23,593 bases of DNA from a virus: positions 1 to 23,593 of the IMG/VR virus record IMGVR_UViG_3300027906_000156; one strand, written 5' to 3'. This document shows, in pieces, positions 8,912 through 17,109 of the stretch (position 1 is the stretch's first letter; each line of letters begins with the position of its first letter). The notes below the pieces were generated by a model that saw only the letters and a list, made by a program, of their open reading frames with translations, had not been told where the DNA came from and did not search any database. Both the position numbers and the translations under genes were made by a program.

Positions 8912-11350
8912 TTACTTGAGTTTAGGTAAGAATTTCTTATATGACCCATTGGTGTAAGCTCCCCAAGCTTCAAACCCTTGCTGGTCAAAAATCATCTTAG
9001 CTGCCCTAACATTAGTAGCAGGATCATAAAGTTGCTCATCTCTATCTATTCCAAGTAGATTTCTCCTCTCAACACCATATTCTTCAATCATATTTATTTG
9101 CCATAATCCTATTGAAAATTCATTTCTTTTATCTGGATCTAAACCAGATTTCACTGTATCAATAGAAGCATCACCACCAGATTCAGCCATTGCAATAGCA
9201 GCCATAATCTTTGCTTGCTCAGGTGTAAAGCCTCCTTCTAATGCCAATTTTTCTAAATTTGGTTGAGCTATTGGTTTAGTAATATCTATTTCATCCAAGA
9301 CACTATCCTTAGGAAACTCTTCAGCTGCTGCTGAACCCATAAAAGTATTTAAAATTGAATCAACAAGACCTGTTTCTGATTCGCCTAAGTTTTCTTTTGC
9401 AGCATTTAATTGGCTGACAAGCTCATCATTATCTTTTCCTCTCAGTCCATCAAGAAGTAATTCAATCCAACTTTTCTTACCAGTATCTTCTTTTTCCTTT
9501 TCTTCCTCTTCTATTTTTTTATCACCTGGTTTGTTTTCTTGGCCTTGTTGTTCTTTTTCTTGGGAAGAATCAAATTTTGTTGGGTCTAAATTTTCATCAT
9601 AGATTTTTGTAGCATCCTCTAGTCCAAAGCCATAGTCGATCATCAGCTTATCGATTCCAGCTTTTCTTTCTTCTTCTTTTGCTTTTCTCTCCTTGGTTTC
9701 TGCTGAATCAAAAGTACCTGCTTCTACATAAGATTCATCATTTATAAGTTTTATTGACTCAAAATAATCTGCTTGAATTTCTCTCCACTTGTCTTCTTTT
9801 TCTTTATCACTTAGACCAGGTACATTTTGAATTTCATCAATTCGCCTCCTGTTAATTCTTCCCACTAAATCAACGTGCTGAATTGCCTTGTCTGCGTCTT
9901 TTTCCTTAAAGATGTCTCCAAATTCTCCTGTACCTCCTAATATTGTTTTTCCTTGCCTAAACATACGTTGTGCTCTTGTATCAAATTTACCGACATTACT
10001 AGAAGTACTTCTTCTGGCTATTTCAAAAGATCGATTATAATTATCTCTATCTTCTTCCGTAAATGTTTCACCAATTTGTTCTTTTATCAATGCTAAATCA
10101 ACAAACATTTGTGTGCGATTATTCGCATAATAACCAACTCCAACCTTATAATTAAAGTCATCAAAAAGATCATCTCTATTATCAGAATAGATTTCAATCT
10201 GGTCAAATAGAAATTCTCTCCTATTAGGATATTTTTCTAAAAGATTCTCTAGAGCTTTATTATCAGAAGAGAACTCTTTAACAGAATCCTCTATCGCTTT
10301 CTCTTCTTTGGCTTGTACTTGTTCTATTAATTTCTTCCTTATTTTATCATCCTGTTCTCCAAGTTTCACTCTAAGCTTGAGAATATCTTCAGCATAAGAA
10401 TCCCTTATTAAACGTTGTTTATAAGTACCATCTTTTTGCTTTTCCTTAGGTCCATGTTTTAACTGACCTACCATATCTAAATATTCCATAACAGCGTTAT
10501 AACCACGACCTGCTCCTGCCTTCTCATTAATCTCATATATTCTTGAAGCTTGGTTTTTTGCAGTTGCAATGATTACATCTGCTGTAACCGCTTCACTTAA
10601 ACCTATATTTACAGTGTCCTCTATATAATCTTGAATACTGTCAAGTGCTAATGCCTGATTGCCTTTTTGATATTGTGCCCAATTACTTAATAGAGATGTT
10701 GAAAATTCTCCCTTGTGTTTATCAACTTTATACTCATTATGATTTTTTATATGTGCTGTAGAAATGTTCTCAATAAGTGTTCCTTGCGCTCCCAAAAAGA
10801 GTTTTCTATTTGTAGCTCCCATCCTTTCTGATTCTGCATCACCTATCAATCCAGCTTCACCTAAAAATTCTTGAAACTGAGAACTCTTAATAGAAAAATG
10901 AGAAATTGGTTTTTCTACTTCTTCACCGTTGTCTTTTTTGACAGTATATGTTTTAGTTTCATATAAAGCTTTTACCTGCTCTTCAGTATTATTTACGATT
11001 GTTTGAGTTCTAGCTTTTCGATACGCACGATCAGAAAAAATACTACCTCCAATTAATTGTGTAGCAGCTTCATCACCTTCTTTTTTTCTTACCCCTGCTA
11101 CATACTTTTTAAATTCAGGTTGTAATTCTCCTACTTTTTCATCTCTCTCTATCTCTAATCCTATAGCTTCCTCTTCTTCAATAGCTTTTTGAGTCCTGTA
11201 AGCTAAAGCACTCTGAATACCTGGATTCACTTCAGCTAAAAGAGTAACGAATTGTCCAAAAGCACCACCTGAATGATCTACTGGAGCAACAGTACTAGGC
11301 TGAACAAAAGTATCTACTGCTCTAGCTTGTGGTTGATAACTATTTGTCAT
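8912..11350 (-). CDS. Internal virion protein (T7 gp15 counterpart) with C-terminal transglycosylase-like domain
   Basis: An 812-residue protein. The N-terminus (YQPQARAVDTFVQPS, then LAEVNPGIQSALA) matches gp15-like internal core proteins of cyanopodoviruses as I remember them. The middle is strongly charged and helical, with long Lys/Glu coiled-coil stretches and a low-complexity EEEEKEKE region near residue 615. From about residue 698 there is a lysozyme-like or lytic transglycosylase domain: AIAMAESGGDAS with likely catalytic Glu723, FSIGLWQIN at 745-753, LYDPATNVRAAKMIFDQQG, and a GAYTNGSYKKFLP end. This would cut peptidoglycan while the ejected proteins cross the cell wall. In T7 that activity sits at the N-terminus of gp16, so its position here is different. 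The start overlaps the gp14-like stop as ATGA, indicating coupled translation. The catalytic role is inferred from motifs. Confidence 0.85.
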   Translation of the reverse strand: MTNSYQPQARAVDTFVQPSTVAPVDHSGGAFGQFVTLLAEVNPGIQSALAYRTQKAIEEEEAIGLEIERDEKVGELQPEFKKYVAGVRKKEGDEAATQLIGGSIFSDRAYRKARTQTIVNNTEEQVKALYETKTYTVKKDNGEEVEKPISHFSIKSSQFQEFLGEAGLIGDAESERMGATNRKLFLGAQGTLIENISTAHIKNHNEYKVDKHKGEFSTSLLSNWAQYQKGNQALALDSIQDYIEDTVNIGLSEAVTADVIIATAKNQASRIYEINEKAGAGRGYNAVMEYLDMVGQLKHGPKEKQKDGTYKQRLIRDSYAEDILKLRVKLGEQDDKIRKKLIEQVQAKEEKAIEDSVKEFSSDNKALENLLEKYPNRREFLFDQIEIYSDNRDDLFDDFNYKVGVGYYANNRTQMFVDLALIKEQIGETFTEEDRDNYNRSFEIARRSTSSNVGKFDTRAQRMFRQGKTILGGTGEFGDIFKEKDADKAIQHVDLVGRINRRRIDEIQNVPGLSDKEKEDKWREIQADYFESIKLINDESYVEAGTFDSAETKERKAKEEERKAGIDKLMIDYGFGLEDATKIYDENLDPTKFDSSQEKEQQGQENKPGDKKIEEEEKEKEDTGKKSWIELLLDGLRGKDNDELVSQLNAAKENLGESETGLVDSILNTFMGSAAAEEFPKDSVLDEIDITKPIAQPNLEKLALEGGFTPEQAKIMAAIAMAESGGDASIDTVKSGLDPDKRNEFSIGLWQINMIEEYGVERRNLLGIDRDEQLYDPATNVRAAKMIFDQQGFEAWGAYTNGSYKKFLPKLK

Positions 11351-11928
11351 GCGCCTTTAAGAGAATAGTAAGAAGAAATACCACCACCAACAGTTTTACC
11401 AATAGCTCCTAATAAAGTAGGAGCTTGAGACATTATCTGATAACCTCTATTCCTAGCATCTAATGCTTGATTACGCCTAGTATCTCGTTTTGCCTCATAT
11501 CCTCTAATATCCCTTACATATTGACGACCTAAAGATACATCAGTTTGTGCTAAATCAACAGCTTCACCCCCTAGTTGCATTTCTTGATCCATCCCTAAAA
11601 GATCTAACAGTAAACCTGATCTTTCAGAAGCAACTGTTTTACCTCTTGCTTGTGCTCCTTGTACAGCAAGCTTTTGTCTCTTCTTAGCTAAAGCAACTTT
11701 ATCCTCTCTCAACCTTGCACCTGTAGCTTCCTGTTCTGCTGCAAAAGCTCTATCAGCATAAAGAGCAGTTCTTCTCGCTACTTCATATTGATAATCTGCT
11801 TGTTGTTTCGCTACCTTTCTTTGTTGTATTGTCTGAAAAATATTAGTGACACCTTTAATTGCTAAACCAGTCCAAAAAGAACCTGCTGCTTTCCCTAACC
11901 CTAAAGCTGGTAATGCTGCTACACACAT
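11347..11928 (-). CDS. Internal virion protein (T7 gp14 counterpart)
   Basis: This 193-residue protein begins MCVAALPALGLGKAAGSFWTG. A hydrophobic Ala/Gly-rich N-terminus is followed by a long helical, Ala/Gln/Arg/Glu-rich region at about 30-125 (QQRKVAKQQADYQYEVARR, then AAEQEATGARLREDKVALAKK). The C-terminus is glycine-rich (LLGAIGKTVGGGISSYYSLKG). Size, composition and place between the gp13-like and gp15-like genes fit T7 gp14, an ejected core protein thought to insert in the outer membrane. The start directly follows the gp13-like stop, and the 3' end overlaps the next gene by four bases. No enzyme motif is visible. The family assignment is fairly firm; the channel role is carried over from T7. 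Confidence 0.8.
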   Translation of the reverse strand: MCVAALPALGLGKAAGSFWTGLAIKGVTNIFQTIQQRKVAKQQADYQYEVARRTALYADRAFAAEQEATGARLREDKVALAKKRQKLAVQGAQARGKTVASERSGLLLDLLGMDQEMQLGGEAVDLAQTDVSLGRQYVRDIRGYEAKRDTRRNQALDARNRGYQIMSQAPTLLGAIGKTVGGGISSYYSLKGA

Positions 11929-12381
11929 TTAGGCGATCCTCACAAATTCATAGAACGGCTTATTTAAATGGCCATACTCAGGATGAAAATTGATGAAAGT
12001 AAATCCCAAAGCTTTTAACCACTTAATAGCAGACACATTCTCTGCATATACATGATTATATAAGATATCGTTCGTGGTCAACAAACTATTCACCCAAGCT
12101 CTTCCTTTTCTAATTAAATGAAGTCTATGTCTTTTCTGACTAAATAACTCATCAGTACCAACCATCCATATACAACCGTCATGACAAACACCACAAAGTC
12201 CCATTGGCTGATCTTCATCACCAGCAATAGCAAGATTTTTTTTAGCTGAGATATATGTAATCTTTACAGCATCTTCTGGTTGATATCCTGTTTGATACCA
12301 AGCTTCAATCTTATCCATAACTCTTAAGTTCTGACAGACATGATTAAGATCTTCTACCGTAGCTTTCCTTAAATGTGCCAT
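11929..12381 (-). CDS. gp13-like protein with GNAT acetyltransferase fold
   Basis: A 150-residue protein in the position of T7 gene 13, between tail tubular B and gp14. The N-terminus (MAHLRKATVEDLNHVCQNLR) is the usual first strand and helix of GNAT proteins. Residues 113-130 (AENVSAIKWLKALGFTFI) look like the Asn-(x)n-lysine/leucine-GF element near the end of the GNAT fold. The central acetyl-CoA loop is not a clear Q/RxxGxG; residues 88-96 (HLIRKGRAW) are the best candidate. T7 gp13-like proteins with this fold are known phage proteins of uncertain enzymatic function. The start overlaps the gp12-like stop by one base (TAATG). A virion-assembly role follows from context; acetyltransferase activity is only possible. 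Confidence 0.8.
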   Translation of the reverse strand: MAHLRKATVEDLNHVCQNLRVMDKIEAWYQTGYQPEDAVKITYISAKKNLAIAGDEDQPMGLCGVCHDGCIWMVGTDELFSQKRHRLHLIRKGRAWVNSLLTTNDILYNHVYAENVSAIKWLKALGFTFINFHPEYGHLNKPFYEFVRIA

Positions 12382-14834
12382 TAAACTCTTCTAGATCTCA
12401 TATGGAACATTGCCTCATATTCAGCACTAGATAATTGAGTTGGTAAATAAGTATCATTCTTTATATCTATATTAACTCGATCAGCTCTACTCATAATGGG
12501 AACTTTAAACGTTCCTGTTTCTAAATTAATCTGACCAATTGAACTAGAAGCAGCACCTAATAAACGACCCGTAAAATCATGTGTACTTGTATCTCTATTC
12601 TCTGGTGTTACTTCAACTTTGAAAAACCCTGTATCCTCATACTTGATATAAAAATGATGTAGTTGTAAACGTCCACTAATAAGTTCTCCACCTTTCCCTC
12701 CAGGTTGTTCTGTTAAACGTTGACTAGAAAATCTATAGTGCATTTCATAAGGTTCACCAATAATAAATTTAGAATTTCTATAATCTCCATCAGCAGTAAT
12801 CGTAGAAGTAGAACCATTTGCAGTATTAGTTGACTGTATTACTTGTCCAGGTTTTAAATTCACTGTTGTACCTTGTGTGCTGACATAAGTACTAGTTTCA
12901 CCATCAGCTAAATATCGACCAACTACAGTCATTGAGCCACGTAACCTATAAGGAACTGTGAAAGTACTAACGTCAGTAGTAGCGTTATAAGCAACAGAAA
13001 CACCAGTAGTTGCTTCAGTGACTTTATGATCTAGGTGGTATTCAAAATCAGCATTAGTTTCTCTATAATCAGCTTCAAAAGGTATCTTCTCTAAAGTAGT
13101 ACCATTAGCTTCTTCAATAACAAGATATAAATCAGTACCTATAAAATCAATATTTCTAATTGATCTAGATGAGTTCAAGCTAAATGTAGACCATGAATTT
13201 AATACTTTTTGGAAGTTCTCACCAAGTAACCAACGATTGATATAAAGCTTGTTTGGATTATCAGTACCTAAAAGAATCAGAACATCTTCATTAGTTGATA
13301 CTGCTATTTTAAAAACATTACTAGGAATGTACTTGGGAACATGAATAGTGATATCAGAAGCATCTTTAATAGCAACGTCTTCCTGAGCAATATATTCTCG
13401 TACACCTGCATAAGATCCTTTTTTCGTTAAAAATAAAATACTACTCCCAGCACCTACAGGTGCAGCCGCTGTACTGTTCTCAAACTCAGTGGTAACAATA
13501 ACGTTAGCGGTTTTTGGTGTTAATGAATCAGCAGAACTCTCTAATACAAACTGTGTTTGTTCAGAGAATAATATTAATTGTTCCCCCATAGTTACTGCAT
13601 GTTTCAAGATAGCAACTTTGGTATGAGAAGCAGCTACATCAATAGGATCACTATCAATAATTGTCGTTACTGTCTCACGGTAGAAATTAAAAAACTCAGA
13701 AACTCTAGAAAGAATGACGTTATCTTCTGCTAAAAAACCTAATCTATTTCTGAAGAAGAATACGTTATTTATATAAGTGCCTACAAAAGAAGCATTAGGA
13801 GCACTGTCAGCATCTCCAACTGTTCTTTCACCCCATTTCGGAAGCGTATAATCTGTACCACTTACCGTATAAGTATCACCATCCACCCTCGCAAATCTAA
13901 AATTACCATCAGCTTGTCTTAATAAGACATGAGGCATTTTGTCATAGTTATATTTATAAGTAATACCAGGAGCTAATGTTTCTTCCCATTGGCCTTCCTC
14001 AAAAGTACCACCGTTATTAGTGACAAACTTCACATAATAATTATCAAAATTAGTAGCATCATCACCTTTTATCTCACAAACAAAATTGTTAGGAGCAACT
14101 GTTGGAAGATCAGTAAAAGCCTGAACAGAATTTTTAACAATCGTTAACTGACTATTACCTTGTGTATCATTACCATCAATTGAAAAATTAGATCCATCAT
14201 TCTTTCTGATCCACAAAACTGGACCATTTTGAGTGATAGTAAAACCTGTTAAAGCTGAATCTAAACCTGACTTAAGACCCGCAGCAACTGTTGATGTACT
14301 TAAAGTAGAATCAGAAGTTGTGTCATCAGTAGCTGTATTCCCATCTACTGTTACTGAATAAGTTGTTTTATCTGTAACTTGATTAATAAAAACAATTGCA
14401 GCTGTTGAACTACCTTGACTAACTGCTGTATCCATCTCTACAGCAATACTGCTATTCACTACAAAAGTGTAATCAGCAATCGTTACTGTCTTGATTACAT
14501 CTCTTGGTGTTGATGTTGCTAAATACGTAACTCCATCAGGTTTAGTTACTGTCTTCTCGTTACCAGCAAGATCATAAACTTTAACGTCACCATTACTAAA
14601 AACAGCGATATACCTTTCATTAGCATCTCTATTAATCGTTTGTATATGAACGTTACCTACAGTTGAAGAACTCAATGAAGTAACAAACTGAGTACCAGAT
14701 CTTTTTGTTAATCCTTGTACAGGACTACTATTAGCATTAACTTGTATATCTGCATGATCTGCTTGTTTCGTAGAGTCAGCGGCTTGTGATACACCCCTTA
14801 AAAGAGTAGGGATAGACCTAGAAACAACACCCAT
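12381..14834 (-). CDS. Tail tubular protein B (T7 gp12 counterpart)
   Basis: An 817-residue nozzle protein. The N-terminus (SRSIPTLLRGVSQAADSTK, then a Lys-Arg-Ser-Gly-Thr-Gln element) is the hallmark of T7 gp12-like proteins, with the family's usual length of about 800. Internal stretches typical of the family include FFRNRLGFLAEDNVILSR, SEFFNFYRETVTTIIDSDPID and a beta-rich C-terminus around QRLTEQPGGKGGELISGRLQL. The protein forms the distal tail nozzle and binds the fibres. No signal peptide or enzyme domain is seen. The gene lies two bases after the gp11-like gene and overlaps the gp13-like gene by one base, as in other T7-like operons. Confidence 0.93.
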   Translation of the reverse strand: MGVVSRSIPTLLRGVSQAADSTKQADHADIQVNANSSPVQGLTKRSGTQFVTSLSSSTVGNVHIQTINRDANERYIAVFSNGDVKVYDLAGNEKTVTKPDGVTYLATSTPRDVIKTVTIADYTFVVNSSIAVEMDTAVSQGSSTAAIVFINQVTDKTTYSVTVDGNTATDDTTSDSTLSTSTVAAGLKSGLDSALTGFTITQNGPVLWIRKNDGSNFSIDGNDTQGNSQLTIVKNSVQAFTDLPTVAPNNFVCEIKGDDATNFDNYYVKFVTNNGGTFEEGQWEETLAPGITYKYNYDKMPHVLLRQADGNFRFARVDGDTYTVSGTDYTLPKWGERTVGDADSAPNASFVGTYINNVFFFRNRLGFLAEDNVILSRVSEFFNFYRETVTTIIDSDPIDVAASHTKVAILKHAVTMGEQLILFSEQTQFVLESSADSLTPKTANVIVTTEFENSTAAAPVGAGSSILFLTKKGSYAGVREYIAQEDVAIKDASDITIHVPKYIPSNVFKIAVSTNEDVLILLGTDNPNKLYINRWLLGENFQKVLNSWSTFSLNSSRSIRNIDFIGTDLYLVIEEANGTTLEKIPFEADYRETNADFEYHLDHKVTEATTGVSVAYNATTDVSTFTVPYRLRGSMTVVGRYLADGETSTYVSTQGTTVNLKPGQVIQSTNTANGSTSTITADGDYRNSKFIIGEPYEMHYRFSSQRLTEQPGGKGGELISGRLQLHHFYIKYEDTGFFKVEVTPENRDTSTHDFTGRLLGAASSSIGQINLETGTFKVPIMSRADRVNIDIKNDTYLPTQLSSAEYEAMFHMRSRRV

Positions 14835-14836
14835 GA

Positions 14837-15439
14837 TTACCTGATTAGAACACTAGAAGGAGAATAGGTGTCAAAAACGTTTGTTAACGCTGGATCACCT
14901 CTAAGAATATTATGGTCTGCATTGGATAAATCAGTTTCCATTAAAATTGATCTTGCTCTTACTTCATCTTGTTGTGTATAACTCCTTAAGCCATCATCAC
15001 TAACTAAACGATCTACAAAAACCCTTGCTGCTTTGATAGTAATGTAACGTCTTGCAGGTTCAGGAATCTCATCAAAAGGTCTGAAATAAACAATAGTGCT
15101 ATATAAATCATCATCAAATTCATACTTATGATTTTGTCTATCGTAAAGCTTTAATCCTCTTTGGATTGCATCAACAGTTGGATGCTGATGGATGTTTGGA
15201 TCAACTGTTAAAACGTTTGTTGATAAGGCAATGTGATCAGAACTATCTCTCGTTAACTTGACATCTATCTCTGTATTAAATGACCATCCTTCTGATTGAA
15301 CTTCTTTACTCGTTTCATTCAAAGTACTCTGAGCTAATTTTACATCTACAGGCAAAGTACCAGTAAGGCTATTAACAGGAGCCTCACCAATAGCAGCCAA
15401 CATAATGTTAATTGACTCTAGTTCAGTAGTTGCTGTCAT
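14837..15439 (-). CDS. Tail tubular protein A (T7 gp11 counterpart)
   Basis: A 200-residue protein opening MTATTELESINIMLAAIGEAPV, followed by TLNETSKEVQSEGWSFNTE. These are the recognisable elements of the T7 gp11 adaptor (gatekeeper) family, of similar length. A later ITIKAARVFVDRLVSDD helix is also typical. The protein would form the ring between portal and nozzle. The ATG lies immediately after the TAA of the 49-aa gene upstream with no separate ribosome binding site, so translation is probably coupled. Portal, its expected partner, is not in this window. Confidence 0.93.
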   Translation of the reverse strand: MTATTELESINIMLAAIGEAPVNSLTGTLPVDVKLAQSTLNETSKEVQSEGWSFNTEIDVKLTRDSSDHIALSTNVLTVDPNIHQHPTVDAIQRGLKLYDRQNHKYEFDDDLYSTIVYFRPFDEIPEPARRYITIKAARVFVDRLVSDDGLRSYTQQDEVRARSILMETDLSNADHNILRGDPALTNVFDTYSPSSVLIR

Positions 15440-15589
15440 TTAGTAACCAGGAGGAGTTGCTTGTTGTACTGATCTCCGATGTCGTTCTTCTCGTTTCTTT
15501 CTTTCCTCTTCTTGTAATCTTTTGTTATTCCTTTCAAAAGCAGCCGCTTGTTGCGCCTTCATATAACGTTTATAAGCTTGTTCATTCAT
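15440..15589 (-). CDS. Small highly charged protein (49 aa) between capsid and gp11
   Basis: A 49-codon frame starting MNEQAYKRYMKAQQAAAFER and ending TPPGY, with a GGAG ten bases before the ATG. Its TAA directly abuts the gp11-like ATG. The composition is unusual: residues 7-41 are almost entirely Lys/Arg/Glu/Gln/Asn/Ala, predicting one long charged helix (RLQEEERKKREERHRR). No hydrophobic segment or known domain is visible. The good ribosome binding site and tight fit in the operon argue that it is real. It might be a small virion or assembly protein, or a nucleic-acid-binding peptide, but the function is unknown. Confidence 0.7.
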   Translation of the reverse strand: MNEQAYKRYMKAQQAAAFERNNKRLQEEERKKREERHRRSVQQATPPGY

Positions 15590-15611
15590 AATAAATTTCT
15601 CCAAGTAATAG

Positions 15612-15639
15612 GAAGAGTACCCATTGCTGAGTACCCTTC
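15612..15639 (-). terminator. Strong hairpin after the capsid gene (possible attenuating terminator or processing site)
   Basis: On minus-strand RNA two 11-nt arms, GAAGGGUACUC and GGGUACUCUUC, pair over their full length with two G-U wobbles around a 6-nt AGCAAU loop. On the plus strand the same positions would be A-C mismatches, so the structure favours the minus-strand transcript. It lies 10 bases after the capsid stop. No U-tract follows, so it may be a partial terminator or an mRNA end/processing hairpin. The position equals that of T-phi, between genes 10 and 11, in T7. Confidence 0.6.
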
Positions 15640-15649
15640 TTTATTTGAT

Positions 15650-16636
15650 TTAAGAAGCAGATAGCTTAATTGTAGCTGCTGCCTCTGGACGTAGGATTCC
15701 ATGGCCAAGGGCATACTTGGAGACAAGTAATGTACCTTGGTACATGATTCCGTAGTCAGAGCCTGAGATCTCAGTTGTCATATCCATAAGCTTCACAGTA
15801 CCAACTGCTGACTTGTGGAATACTAAACCGATGGTCTTGCTGTCATCACCTGCGTAACTGTTATTTGTACCAGCTACCTCAGATCCAACGTTTGCTTGAG
15901 GTACGTTGTTGCTCATAAGAACAGGCATACCAGCAATTTGCTGAACACGACCTGATGCAAATGAACCGTTACCACCTGGGTTGTAGTCAGTATCAATAGT
16001 ACGAGTAGCTGACTCAGGTAATTTGTAATATTCGGCTGGTGGCAGAACAACAAATCTGTCTGTAGGTGGTATGTCACGCTCATCAAATGTCTGAGCGATG
16101 TCATAGATAGCTGCTGCTAACTCATCACCAGTAACGTTTGCTGAAGCAGTATTACCATTAGCAAGAGTTAAAACACTACCTCCACTACCTCCAGAGATAG
16201 TTGCTGCAGCACGAGACGCATTAGCAATAACCTTAGCTACGTTCTGGTCAAAAGTACGGGCTAAAGCCTTTCCTAATTCCTGAGCATAGGTCTGCCTTAC
16301 GTCATAATGATTCTTAAGCTCATCTAAATTTGAGATGAAAGCTTGAGATATGAGGAGATCATCTATGGAGATAATCTTTTCATTTGCTTTGATCTGGTTA
16401 GCACCTACCAGTGGGGTTCCCACTGTATGATATGCAGCTGTAGCAGTACCTAAAACGGGGAATTGTGCTGATTTTCCAGAAGAAATAGTTCTTGTGGAAT
16501 GTAGCTTTTCATTGAAAATGTTATTTTCAGAAAAAGCAGTCAGAACCTCTCCACTAAACACCTTGAGAAACAAGGCATCATAAGAAGTACCAGTATTGTT
16601 AACCAGACCAAGGCGTGAAACGGTGGCATTAGCCAT
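15650..16636 (-). CDS. Major capsid protein (T7 gp10 counterpart)
   Basis: A 328-residue protein beginning MANATVSRLGLVNNTGTSYD. It shows the HK97-fold features of T7-like capsid proteins: KVFSGEVLTAFSENNIF near residue 25, STRTISSGKSAQFPVLG near 47, and a long helix with AQELGKALARTFDQNVAKVI. It continues with the FDERDIPPTDRFVVLPPAEYYKL segment typical of cyanopodoviral capsids and DYGIMYQGTLLVSKYALGHG near the end. The length fits the family. AAGGA lies about eight bases before the ATG. The gene heads the minus-strand virion operon; upstream lie a 5' leader with a hairpin and a possible promoter, not the scaffold gene expected from T7. No frameshift signal for a longer second form stands out. 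Confidence 0.95.
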   Translation of the reverse strand: MANATVSRLGLVNNTGTSYDALFLKVFSGEVLTAFSENNIFNEKLHSTRTISSGKSAQFPVLGTATAAYHTVGTPLVGANQIKANEKIISIDDLLISQAFISNLDELKNHYDVRQTYAQELGKALARTFDQNVAKVIANASRAAATISGGSGGSVLTLANGNTASANVTGDELAAAIYDIAQTFDERDIPPTDRFVVLPPAEYYKLPESATRTIDTDYNPGGNGSFASGRVQQIAGMPVLMSNNVPQANVGSEVAGTNNSYAGDDSKTIGLVFHKSAVGTVKLMDMTTEISGSDYGIMYQGTLLVSKYALGHGILRPEAAATIKLSAS

Positions 16637-16695
16637 AGTTTTGTCCTTAGTTAATTAATAGATGTAAGCACTTCGTTGGCCTTTCCTTTTTCAAG

Positions 16696-16718
16696 GTGGT
16701 ATCCCTCGCAAGGGGCAC
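16696..16718 (-). promoter_or_regulatory. Leader hairpin upstream of the capsid gene
   Basis: In minus-strand RNA, CCCU-UGCG-AGGG forms a short GC-rich hairpin, with an outer GUG/CAC pairing across an asymmetric internal loop. It sits about 60 bases before the capsid ATG, in the untranslated leader. It could stabilise or process the capsid mRNA. The structure is seen; the function is inferred. Confidence 0.4.
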
Positions 16719-16749
16719 TTCAATATTTAGAAAACCTAGAAGTATTTAA

Positions 16750-16777
16750 ATAATAACAGTTATTCAGATTGTTGTAA
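16750..16777 (-). promoter_or_regulatory. Possible sigma70-like promoter for the capsid operon
   Basis: On the minus strand TTACAA is followed after 16 bases by TATTAT (5 of 6 to the -10 consensus), in an AT-rich stretch about 115 bases before the capsid ATG and just after the end of the small membrane-protein frame. The -35 match is poor (3 of 6). A phage-polymerase promoter could equally lie here. Confidence 0.3.
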
Positions 16778-16898
16778 CCTGTGATGTGCTTTGTTGTTTC
16801 ATACGAAATAAGATACCAGTCATAACATAAGCAGGCGCTAAACCTGCGATTAACAAAAGTACCATTATAGTCATTAGTGGTACTACCTTTTTCACCAT
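16764..16898 (-). CDS. Small membrane protein (44 aa) upstream of capsid gene
   Basis: A short frame encoding MVKKVVPLMTIMVLLLIAGL, then PAYVMTGILFRMKQQ and a polar end (SQVTTI). It is one hydrophobic segment with a Lys-rich start and an Arg/Lys stretch after it, suggesting a single transmembrane helix or uncleaved signal anchor. The ATG at 16896-16898 shares bases with the ATG of the plus-strand gene at 16897 (CATG). No good ribosome binding site precedes it. An internal ATG at 16872-16874 (MTIMVLLL) has an AAGG upstream and is an alternative start giving 36 residues. It lies between the envelope island and the capsid gene on the capsid strand. It could be holin-like or a small envelope protein; the function is unknown. 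Confidence 0.5.
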   Translation of the reverse strand: MVKKVVPLMTIMVLLLIAGLAPAYVMTGILFRMKQQSTSQVTTI

Positions 16899-17109
16899 GT
16901 TCCAGAAAATTGTAAACGGTGTAGCCATCCTTAGTTTAGTTCTCAGTGGAGGACTTGCAGGAAGTGCTTATTTTGGTTTGAAATATGTACAGAGTCCTCA
17001 ATTTCAAACGAAAGTAAAAAACTCTTTAATGAAAGAATTAAAAGGAGGTTTACCTTCTGCTATTGATAAACAACTTCCTAAAACAACTGGTCTAGGACTT
17101 CCACTTTGA
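16897..17109 (+). CDS. Small membrane-anchored protein (70 aa), conserved cyanophage type
   Basis: A 70-residue protein, MFQKIVNGVAILSLVLSGGL followed by AGSAYFGLKYV. One transmembrane helix spans about residues 8-29. A charged, amphipathic C-terminal part (TKVKNSLMKELKGGLPSAIDKQLPK) follows and ends in a short Gly/Leu/Pro tail. I remember small proteins with the same F-K-NGVA-hydrophobic opening from marine T4-like cyanophages, where they sit beside relatives of the next genes here; this was not checked by search. No ribosome binding site is evident. The stop overlaps the TTG start of the next gene by two bases. The function is unknown; an envelope location is likely. Confidence 0.7.
   Translation: MFQKIVNGVAILSLVLSGGLAGSAYFGLKYVQSPQFQTKVKNSLMKELKGGLPSAIDKQLPKTTGLGLPL

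Noticed and set aside
15913-16104. 63-codon minus-strand frame inside the capsid gene
   Set aside because: A shifted-frame shadow of a well-supported capsid gene; Leu/His-rich with no conserved features.
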